Assembly: GCA_902788485.1 (NCBI GenBank)
Contig: CADAKI010000003.1
Location: 69,032-104,564 of the forward strand
Source: an uncultured Pseudomonadota bacterium
Lineage (GTDB): Bacteria > Pseudomonadota > Alphaproteobacteria > Rs-D84
Length of the DNA: 35,533 bases
Direction: 5' to 3'
Part shown: one piece after another, positions 31,027 to 35,533 of the stretch
How positions within the stretch are numbered: the stretch's first letter is position 1
Layout of the letters: each line of letters opens with the position of its first letter
Notes under the pieces: generated by a model
What the model saw: the letters and a program-made list of their open reading frames with translations, nothing else
Databases searched by the model: none
What the model was told of the DNA's origin: nothing
Program-made: the position numbers and the translations under genes

Positions 31027-31590
31027 CTAAAACTTTATTATCGGCATAATTTCTGGTAATTCTGCATCGATAAAATGCCCGCGATCGGAAAATTGATGAA
31101 TGCGAATGTCCGATATGTTTTTTGTTATTTTTTCAAAACTGCTTTTGATATGTGGCATGTCATCATCAGAAATCATTAAATCAATGCCAAACTCTGCTTG
31201 TGTTGCGAGATTGTTATCCAACATCAAATCCTTGTAAAATCCAAACGGTTGAAAATTTTCTGCATCAATCCACGGTGCAACCAATACAACCTGACGAACT
31301 TTTAATTTTGGATGCTTTGATAAATATTTTAACACAAAACCGCCACCGGCAGAATGACCAATCAAAACAGTGTCTTCGTTGATATCTTGTTTATCCATAA
31401 CTTTTTCCCATTCATCATATTTCATCAGCAATGCATGTGCATGGGGAAAATACGGTCTTTGCATAATTACATCATGTTCAAGTTCAATCATAAACTGCAA
31501 CCAATCTTTCCAGCCTTTGGTTGGATTATAAATTCTGGTTTCCCAATTTTCATCTGGTCCCATAACACCATGACAACAAACGATATTCAT
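31027..31590 (-). CDS. RBBP9/YdeN-like alpha/beta hydrolase (cassette 1)
   Basis: The 187-residue protein has MNIVCCHGVMGPDENW at the start, the nucleophile elbow GHSAGGGFVLKYL with its Ser, VVLVAPWID, and a C-terminal FSDRGHFIDAELP with the catalytic His. This order and size match the RBBP9/YdeN serine hydrolases, whose substrates are mostly unknown. I chose ATG 31590 because AAAGGA lies eight bases before it; an ATG at 31614 overlaps that site. It is the only gene between the 73-bp direct repeats and has its own promoter. Confidence 0.85.
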   Translation of the reverse strand: MNIVCCHGVMGPDENWETRIYNPTKGWKDWLQFMIELEHDVIMQRPYFPHAHALLMKYDEWEKVMDKQDINEDTVLIGHSAGGGFVLKYLSKHPKLKVRQVVLVAPWIDAENFQPFGFYKDLMLDNNLATQAEFGIDLMISDDDMPHIKSSFEKITKNISDIRIHQFSDRGHFIDAELPEIMPIIKF

Positions 31591-31619
31591 TTTTATAATC
31601 CTTTGGTTTTTCACAGATT

Positions 31620-31646
31620 ATTATATCATAATTTTTGTAGAAACAA
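31620..31646 (-). promoter_or_regulatory. Promoter of the cassette 1 hydrolase
   Basis: Minus strand TTGTTT (31646-31641) and TATAAT (31625-31620) with 15-base spacing, just downstream of the left arm of site 1a. Confidence 0.55.
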
Positions 31647-31650
31647 TTTT

Positions 31651-31718
31651 ATTTCTTTCCCGAACAACAACAAATCATGAATAAAATCAACTCGTGAATT
31701 GCACAGATGGGGCTGCCA
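31651..31718 (+). repeat. Cassette junction site 1a
   Basis: Left arm TTTCCCGAAC-N4-ACAAATC, then a spacer, then core CTCGTGAATTGCAC and TGGGGCTGCCA. Sites 1b, 1c and 1e share this order and spacing. Read on the minus strand it encodes WQPHLCNSR, then DLLLFGKEIK. Confidence 0.8.
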
Positions 31719-31780
31719 AAATAAACAAATCGGGTTTTATACCCGATTTTTCTTTGTTTTCCAATACTTTCACAAGTTCG
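31708..31780 (+). repeat. Direct repeat, copy 2 (tRNA-Glu 3' end fragment plus terminator)
   Basis: Copy of 30898-30970 with four mismatches, not preceded by a tRNA. It overlaps site 1a on its left and site B on its right. Confidence 0.85.
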
Positions 31781-31830
31781 AGATTATCAACCTTAAAAAC
31801 GCACTCCTTATGTCAATTCTCGAACTCTTT
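31761..31830 (+). repeat. 70-bp inverted-repeat site, copy B
   Basis: AGTTCGAGA (31775-31783) pairs with TCTCGAACT (31818-31826). Relative to copies A and C two base pairs differ on both sides of the stem (TA/TA to AG/CT), so pairing is kept though sequence is not. Confidence 0.8.
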
Positions 31831-31845
31831 AATCGCTCTAACAGC

Positions 31846-31873
31846 TTGACACTAAAGAAAAATATGTTAGCAT
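31846..31873 (+). promoter_or_regulatory. Promoter of the cassette 2 gene
   Basis: TTGACA (31846-31851) and TAGCAT (31868-31873) are 16 apart. The gene starts at 31900, after AGAGG. Confidence 0.65.
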
Positions 31874-31899
31874 ACTTGGGCATTACAAGAGGTTTTATT

Positions 31900-32319
31900 A
31901 TGAGTAGCAATTGGTCAATACTGCGTTATGACGATGAATTTCAAAAAGATGTTATTGCAAGATTTATAAAACTGGTTAATGACGCACATTTTTTAGAGAA
32001 ATATTCAATATTGTATTTTTATTCAAAATATACAGTGTACACAAAACCAAATAAAGAAAAATTGTTCTGTTGCGCAAAAGGAAAGTGCACATCAGAGTCG
32101 GACACTAAATATCATACACTAGAAATCCCCAATGTTACCGAAGAGCGTGGTTTTGAATTTTTCAATGGTGAATTGTTTTCACTATATTGCAAGGTGGTAG
32201 AGCTTTATAAAAAACAGGAAGAAGAGCGTAAACGGCTTAAACAAGCATCCGATGCACTTAAAAAAGTAAATACCAGGAAAAATGCGCTTGCGCACATTGA
32301 TTCATTGATTGCTAGATAA
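31900..32319 (+). CDS. Hypothetical protein (cassette 2)
   Basis: The 139-residue cytoplasmic protein starts MSSNWSILRYDDEFQKDVIARF, has a middle with three Cys (LFCCAKGKCTSES), and ends in a charged coiled coil (YKKQEEERKRLKQASDALKK). I chose ATG 31900 because AGAGG precedes it and the promoter lies just upstream; earlier in-frame ATGs fall inside the promoter or repeat. No family recognised. Confidence 0.65.
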   Translation: MSSNWSILRYDDEFQKDVIARFIKLVNDAHFLEKYSILYFYSKYTVYTKPNKEKLFCCAKGKCTSESDTKYHTLEIPNVTEERGFEFFNGELFSLYCKVVELYKKQEEERKRLKQASDALKKVNTRKNALAHIDSLIAR

Positions 32320-32330
32320 AAACGCTTTAA

Positions 32331-32397
32331 CTTCTTTCCCAAACTGCAACAAATCTTTGATTTCACTGGTTCGTGAATTGCACTGTTGGCCCTGCCA
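32331..32397 (+). repeat. Cassette junction site 1b
   Basis: Left arm TTTCCCAAACTGCAACAAATC, core GGTTCGTGAATTGCAC, then TGGCCCTGCCA. On the minus strand it encodes CNSRTSEIKDLLQFGKEVK. It follows the cassette 2 stop by 11 bases. Confidence 0.8.
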
Positions 32398-32435
32398 AAA
32401 ATCAAAAACACCCGTTTGGGTGTTTTTTTGATTGG
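32398..32435 (+). terminator. Terminator within the second junction
   Basis: AATCAAAAACACCC pairs with GGGTGTTTTTTTGATT around GTTT. It holds the same place as the tRNA-Glu terminator copies in the other junctions but has a different sequence. Confidence 0.8.
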
Positions 32436-32439
32436 ATTT

Positions 32440-32509
32440 CCAATACTTTCAGCAGTTCGTAAGTTGTGTATCAAAAACCACCACCATTTTGCACATTTAC
32501 GAACTTTTT
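32440..32509 (+). repeat. 70-bp inverted-repeat site, copy C
   Basis: AGTTCGTAA (32454-32462) pairs with TTACGAACT (32497-32505), with GTG/CAC pairing further in past a bulged base. It ends in TTTTT like copy A. Confidence 0.8.
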
Positions 32510-32580
32510 GCAGGTAATAGCTTTTTTTGTGGAATTTGGTGTTTTTGTTGATACAATTGACGCACTACAAAGGATAAACA

Positions 32581-33021
32581 ATGGCTGAAAACTATGAAGT
32601 TTTAAAACAAAACAATCTGAATCAATTGGTTGCAGAATATGAAAATGAAAAACAAAATGTATACGATACTAATGCTAAAAGAAAACAATATTCCCATGAT
32701 TTGATGAAAGAAGCGGCTTTACAAGAATTAGCAGACATTCGTGAAAGGGAACTTGATTTGGAATCCCCGTTTTCGCTTTGGGCGGAATATGACCCTAGAG
32801 GATACCTTTTTTGTTATAAACAACATTTTTACGATAATGCTTGGGCAAATCTTGTCAGAAAATATGCCGTTATACACGATGCAAAAAATATTGATAAATA
32901 TCCTATTGCAACACCGTTACCACGCATGGAAACTTTGTTGAGTCCGTATACACCCCGCTTTATGACCTATAAAAAATTAGCTGAACTTGCAGCATATTGC
33001 CCAAGGCATCGTCAAAAATAA
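32581..33021 (+). CDS. Hypothetical protein (cassette 3)
   Basis: The 146-residue soluble protein begins with an acidic helical region (NNLNQLVAEYENEKQNVYD) and continues with aromatic-rich sequence (SLWAEYDPRGYLFCYKQHFYDNAWANLVRKY). AAAGGA lies seven bases before ATG, and a TACAAT (32552-32557) gives a likely -10. Its codon use is AT-rich, with few of the GCG/CGC codons common in core genes here. No family recognised. Confidence 0.7.
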   Translation: MAENYEVLKQNNLNQLVAEYENEKQNVYDTNAKRKQYSHDLMKEAALQELADIRERELDLESPFSLWAEYDPRGYLFCYKQHFYDNAWANLVRKYAVIHDAKNIDKYPIATPLPRMETLLSPYTPRFMTYKKLAELAAYCPRHRQK

Positions 33022-33050
33022 ATGTTTATTTTAACATTTGTAGGAAAGTT

Positions 33051-33121
33051 TTAACATCTTTTCCAAACAGCAACAATTCTTTGATTTCATCAACTCGTGA
33101 ATTGCACAGATGACCCTGCCA
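33051..33121 (+). repeat. Cassette junction site 1c
   Basis: TTTTCCAAACAGCAACAATTC, core CTCGTGAATTGCAC, then TGACCCTGCCA. On the minus strand it encodes WQGHLCNSRVDEIKELLLFG and then KDVKTFL. Confidence 0.8.
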
Positions 33122-33147
33122 CTGGTTCGACGACTTACGAACTTTTT
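33121..33147 (+). repeat. Shortened inverted-repeat site, copy D
   Basis: GGTTCG-ACGACT-TACGAAC followed by TTTTT. Compared with copies A-C the interior, including the terminator and about 40 bases between the stem halves, is missing. Confidence 0.65.
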
Positions 33148-33478
33148 AGTGAGAGTTTTCTTTCTTTTTTGACAGCACTGCTTTTGTCATAATGTCAATT
33201 GAAATATCGCGCATTCTTTGTTTTGGTATCGCGTCAAAGAAGTTTACCAATTCTGGCCACATGCCAATACTTGCGTGTGTATCACGTGCGCGCCAGTATA
33301 CTGACTCTACATAGTCTTCTTCACCCCTTGTATCAATATAAACGCAGGCTAATTTTTCACAAAATGGTCTGTTGTCGCGAAATAAACAGGCACTGCAATT
33401 TCCCCCAGCAAGTCCAGTTGGAACAGGAATTACATTGTGCTTAAACCAATTTTTTGGATATTTATATGTTTTTTCCAT
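33146..33478 (-). CDS. Small Cys-motif hypothetical protein (cassette 4)
   Basis: The 110-residue protein has GGNCSACLFRDNRPFCEKLAC, a C-x2-C-x8-C-x4-C arrangement that could bind zinc or an iron-sulfur cluster. Similar short Cys-cluster proteins are common in phages and mobile elements. The rest is DYVESVYWRARDTHASIG and a basic end. AAAGGC precedes the ATG. It shares cassette 4 with the gene just upstream. Confidence 0.65.
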   Translation of the reverse strand: MEKTYKYPKNWFKHNVIPVPTGLAGGNCSACLFRDNRPFCEKLACVYIDTRGEEDYVESVYWRARDTHASIGMWPELVNFFDAIPKQRMRDISIDIMTKAVLSKKKENSH

Positions 33479-33493
33479 TTTTTGCCTTTTTTA

Positions 33494-33898
33494 TTATCTT
33501 TGATTTTCGTTTGGTTTTAGAAATAATTTTTTGCGAAACTCGGCATTTGCACTGATATCAGCAACACAATAACAATATGTTTCAACAGCATTGTTCCATA
33601 TCAGGTTTGGTATCCAATTTCCCGTTTTGCCGTCAGTAAACTTTACGCGGCACCATGTATATTTTCCATCTTGTTGTGATGGCTGTTCATTTATATTGTA
33701 TAGTTTCACATCGGTTTTCGATGACAATACATGAAATTCTTCGATAATTGGGAACTTTTCTTGGATATACAGGAAATAAGAAGTAGTTAAACTTTGTGAA
33801 TGTACTTTTTTACCACGATAATAAGTCGCAGGTTGCCCACCAACAAAAACCCCATCTTTTTTTATAGTAATATATTCTGTGTTTGGAATGTTCGACAT
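33494..33898 (-). CDS. Hypothetical protein (cassette 4)
   Basis: The 134-residue protein begins MSNIPNTEYITIKKDGVFVGG and continues QPATYYRGKKVHSQSL, then YTWCRVKFTDGKTGNWIPNLIW. The G-x-P-x-x-Y-R-G-x-x-V pattern recalls small SH3-like beta proteins in mobile regions. I chose ATG 33898 because the promoter at 33921-33948 starts transcription after the two earlier in-frame ATGs. The frame runs open into the repeat upstream. Confidence 0.6.
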   Translation of the reverse strand: MSNIPNTEYITIKKDGVFVGGQPATYYRGKKVHSQSLTTSYFLYIQEKFPIIEEFHVLSSKTDVKLYNINEQPSQQDGKYTWCRVKFTDGKTGNWIPNLIWNNAVETYCYCVADISANAEFRKKLFLKPNENQR

Positions 33899-33920
33899 TT
33901 TATACTCTTTTTGCATCCAA

Positions 33921-33948
33921 AAAATAGCAAAAATCGTTATAAAATCAA
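33921..33948 (-). promoter_or_regulatory. Promoter of the cassette 4 operon
   Basis: Minus strand TTGATT (33948-33943) and TATTTT (33926-33921) with 16-base spacing. Confidence 0.55.
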
Positions 33949-33960
33949 GCAAAAACACCT

Positions 33961-34025
33961 TAACACCTTTTCCAAATTGCAATAAATCCTTGATTTCATC
34001 TGTTCGTAAGTTGGGGGTGAAAAAC
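33961..34025 (+). repeat. Hybrid junction site 1d
   Basis: The left half (TTTTCCAAATTGCAATAAATC, TTGATTTCATC) is a type 1 arm. At the core TGTTCGTAAGTTG it switches to the type 2 continuation GGGGTGAAAAAC. No tRNA fragment, terminator or right stem half is present. Confidence 0.7.
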
Positions 34026-34030
34026 TGTGC

Positions 34031-34312
34031 TTATTTTTCTTTCTTGTGATGTTTTTTGGTTGTGATAATCATATACAATATAATACTGTTGAATATCAAT
34101 GTTATACTGTTAAACAACATTATTTGAAATGAATTCAGATACACCCCATATAAAATCCAAAATATTAAACCCATACAGTATATAACATACATCGACAAAG
34201 ACAAACCTGATACATTTTTTGTGACAATAGATTTTATGGCCTGGGGTAAAAATGCCATCGTTGTGCAAATGCCAGACACATAACCAAAAAATTCACCAAT
34301 AAAACTGTCCAT
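34031..34312 (-). CDS. SemiSWEET-type transporter (cassette 5)
   Basis: SemiSWEETs are three-helix sugar carriers that work as dimers. The 93-residue protein has three hydrophobic segments, the PQ motif in GICTTMAFLPQAIKSIVTKN followed by VSGLSLSMYVIYCMG, then NSITLIFNSIILYMII and a Lys/His tail. Length and motif match the family. The substrate is unknown. It lies between junction sites 1d and 1e. Confidence 0.88.
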   Translation of the reverse strand: MDSFIGEFFGYVSGICTTMAFLPQAIKSIVTKNVSGLSLSMYVIYCMGLIFWILYGVYLNSFQIMLFNSITLIFNSIILYMIITTKKHHKKEK

Positions 34313-34345
34313 TTTTTACCCCTTTTTATTATATCAAAAATGATT

Positions 34346-34969
34346 TTATATTTTTTCCGAACGGATACAAATCGTGCGCCTTAGGAATTTGTGAATTGTA
34401 CGAGCTGCCCGGGCAAAATAATTTCTTTTTGGTTTATAAACCGTGTGGCCTTGGGTCACATAATTTTGCAGAACCTGTTCGCCGGCATCCGTTTCAATTT
34501 GACCATAAACGGTTATGCCGCGTTTTTTAAATTCATCAAACCATTTTGGTTTGAACCCTTCGTCAAATCCAGTGATTTTGGCAACACGTTCAGACGGCAC
34601 CCCGTAATAAATCGCCCGTATCCCAGACCACATAATTGCACCCAAACACATCATACATGGTTCAGATGTCACATATATGCTTAAATTATATTTTGATAAA
34701 TCATGTGTCCCCAATTTTTTTTCTGCCAATTTTATCGCGTTCATTTCGGCGTGATTGTGACTGCAAGATTTATTTACGACACTGTTTGCGGCGCGTGCGA
34801 TTAAACGACCCTTGGAATCATAAATTGCCGCCAAAAACGGACCATAACCCTTGTTGATATATTTTTTTAATTGTGATTGTAAATCCAGTATAATTTTATC
34901 AGCATCAGATAATTTGACTTTATCAATTTTTTCATTGGCAATCACAGATGTTTTTTTATTTTTTTGCAT
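34346..34969 (-). CDS. Cytidine-deaminase-fold enzyme, guanine deaminase (GuaD)-like
   Basis: The 207-residue protein has the zinc motif HAEMNAI, then TSEPCMMCLGAIMWSGI, then AKITGFDEGFKPKWFDEF. The ITGFDEGF stretch resembles GuaD (AGFDDSF) more than TadA. It also has an N-terminal Lys-rich extension and a basic C-terminal tail (YFARAARTIHKFLRRTICIR). The tail is encoded inside junction site 1e in a different frame from that used by the other junctions, so the original C-terminus may have been replaced. I chose ATG 34969 because AAAAGGAAG lies upstream. It would deaminate guanine or a related base. Confidence 0.8.
   Translation of the reverse strand: MQKNKKTSVIANEKIDKVKLSDADKIILDLQSQLKKYINKGYGPFLAAIYDSKGRLIARAANSVVNKSCSHNHAEMNAIKLAEKKLGTHDLSKYNLSIYVTSEPCMMCLGAIMWSGIRAIYYGVPSERVAKITGFDEGFKPKWFDEFKKRGITVYGQIETDAGEQVLQNYVTQGHTVYKPKRNYFARAARTIHKFLRRTICIRSEKI
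34351..34415 (+). repeat. Junction site 1e at the array's right end
   Basis: TTTTTTCCGAAC-N4-ACAAATC, then GTGAATTG at exactly the spacing seen in site 1a, then a CTGCCCGGGCA in place of the tRNA-like end. It overlaps the 3' end of the deaminase gene. It is the most diverged copy. Confidence 0.6.
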
Positions 34970-35027
34970 ATCACTTCCTTTTTGAATTAGTATGCCATAA
35001 TTTATCCCAAATTGCAAAACATGTATT

Positions 35028-35056
35028 AAAAAAACACCGCCCTGCCCCGGGCGGTA
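35028..35056 (-). terminator. Terminator after the HTH gene
   Basis: On the minus strand ACCGCCC pairs with GGGCGGT around GGGGCA, followed by GTTTTTTT. Confidence 0.85.
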
Positions 35057-35069
35057 TAGCGACATTTTT

Positions 35070-35321
35070 TTATCGGTCATGTTGTGGTGGCGTGCATGGA
35101 AACATATCGGCGAATTGGTCGGCGGTTGTGTGCGTCGCCGTCAATACTTTGGCGATTGTTTCCATGGACAGCCATCGCGGCTGGCCATATTTTGACGCGC
35201 GTTTAGATTTGTTAAATGTTGTGGGGTCCAAACCGCTGGCGCGGGCCAGGCCACTGCACGTCATGTTATTTTTGCGCGCCAATATTTCGATAGCATTCCA
35301 CAGGTCTTCATGTGTAAACAT
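35070..35321 (-). CDS. HTH regulator, truncated S24-type repressor
   Basis: The 83-residue protein (FTHEDLWNAIEILARKNNM, then SGLARASGLDPTTFNKSKR, then RWLSMETIAKVLTATHTTADQF) closely resembles the N-terminal HTH domain of alphaproteobacterial C1/LexA-like repressors. These normally continue into an S24 peptidase domain of about 130 residues. Here the protein stops after the HTH, so it cannot self-cleave. GGAG lies eight bases before the ATG. A terminator follows at once, so the short form is a self-contained unit. It probably represses its own promoter. Confidence 0.85.
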   Translation of the reverse strand: MFTHEDLWNAIEILARKNNMTCSGLARASGLDPTTFNKSKRASKYGQPRWLSMETIAKVLTATHTTADQFADMFPCTPPQHDR

Positions 35322-35366
35322 TTTTCTTCTCCATTGTTAAATGTTTCGCTATCCGTCATATTAGGT

Positions 35367-35396
35367 ATTTTAACACCGGCCTAGGTGTTTATTCAA
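35367..35396 (-). promoter_or_regulatory. Promoter with an operator palindrome in its spacer
   Basis: Minus strand TTGAAT (35396-35391) and TAAAAT (35372-35367) are 18 apart. The spacer holds AACACCTAGGCCGGTGTT (35389-35372), with AACACC and GGTGTT as inverted half-sites. A repressor bound there would block RNA polymerase. Confidence 0.7.
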
Positions 35397-35442
35397 TCAG
35401 ACCTGAATCCTATAATCCAGAGCACGGTTAATGAATAATTAG

Positions 35443-35533
35443 ACAAAACGTTGAAAACGTTTTGTCATCCTGAGCGGAGTGAGTCCAACTTGGCGGAACG
35501 CCAAAGCCGGACGAACGCAGTCGAAAGTGAGTC
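35443..35533. repeat. Palindromic intergenic repeat, runs off the window
   Basis: ACAAAACGTT-GAA-AACGTTTTGT (35443-35465) is a perfect 10-bp hairpin. It is followed by GTCATCCTGAGCGGAGTGAG and TTGGCG-GAA-CGCCAA (35490-35504), then GAACGCAGTCGAAAGTGAG. The GTCATCCTGAGC...GCAGTCGAA frame resembles widespread dispersed bacterial repeats. No ORF is seen in 35397-35533. Confidence 0.65.

Noticed and set aside
32205..32474. 89-codon minus-strand frame across junction 1b and site C
   Set aside because: It crosses a terminator and uses a different frame from the one conserved in the other junctions.
31651..32509. Classical integron attC sites
   Set aside because: The inverted repeat starts with GTT and ends with AAC, the wrong way round for attC, and the GTTRRRY/RYYYAAC boxes are not matched. 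An integron-like system remains only an analogy.
30951..34415. CRISPR array
   Set aside because: The repeats are long, two-part, irregularly spaced and separate protein genes; there are no short uniform spacers or cas genes.

Overview
The window looks like the chromosome of an AT-rich alphaproteobacterium that lives at least partly without oxygen. Gene order supports this. lptE-holA-map-radC, a coiled-coil gene next to zapA, and a D-Ala-D-Ala carboxypeptidase-holB-tatD block are alphaproteobacterial arrangements, and the HTH protein at the right end is the N-terminal half of an alphaproteobacterial S24-type repressor. A class III (anaerobic) ribonucleotide reductase with its activase, and a ThyX rather than a ThyA thymidylate synthase, fit a host-associated or gut lineage. 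This is inference; there is no rRNA in the window.

Layout. 1-3000: dacC-like (5' cut by the window edge), holB, tatD and smpB in one overlapping operon. 3000-6500: small envelope proteins (an EF-hand protein, an FKBP lipoprotein, an unknown lipoprotein), a lone VirB11-like ATPase and a tandem pair of unknown paralogues. 6500-11520: priA, an APH-like kinase, miaA, gap. 11520-13000: tRNA-Asp, a tiny LptM-like lipoprotein behind a consensus promoter, two 52-bp tandem repeats abutting tRNA-Leu, an unknown membrane protein, rpmG. 13000-18750: a GT61 glycosyltransferase, an ACP-like protein, parC, an unknown gene, a double-length thyX. 18750-26430: a possible structured RNA, a CHAP/NlpC-like protein, zapA and partner, an acidic protein, a two-helix membrane protein, radC, map, holA, lptE and a large Cys-rich surface-type protein. 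26450-30720: the nrd operon with paired NrdR-like boxes, then a NADAR gene. 30830-34970: tRNA-Glu followed by a cassette array. 35000-35533: an HTH regulator with an operator in its promoter, and a palindromic repeat.

Three things stand out. (1) The anaerobic RNR is split. The large NrdD ends just after its zinc site, and the glycyl-radical segment is a separate 60-residue gene with its own strong ribosome binding site. The two lie in the same frame, separated by one in-frame stop. (2) Downstream of tRNA-Glu, small accessory genes (alpha/beta hydrolase, SemiSWEET, several unknowns) are separated by a repeated two-part site. One part ends in a copy of, or a sequence like, the tRNA 3' end. The other is a 70-bp inverted repeat whose stem shows compensatory base changes. 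The layout recalls integron or tRNA-targeted cassettes, but no recombinase is visible here. (3) Two exact 52-bp periods that begin like tRNA-Leu run directly into the tRNA-Leu gene.

Functions rest on motifs read by eye; no searches were run.
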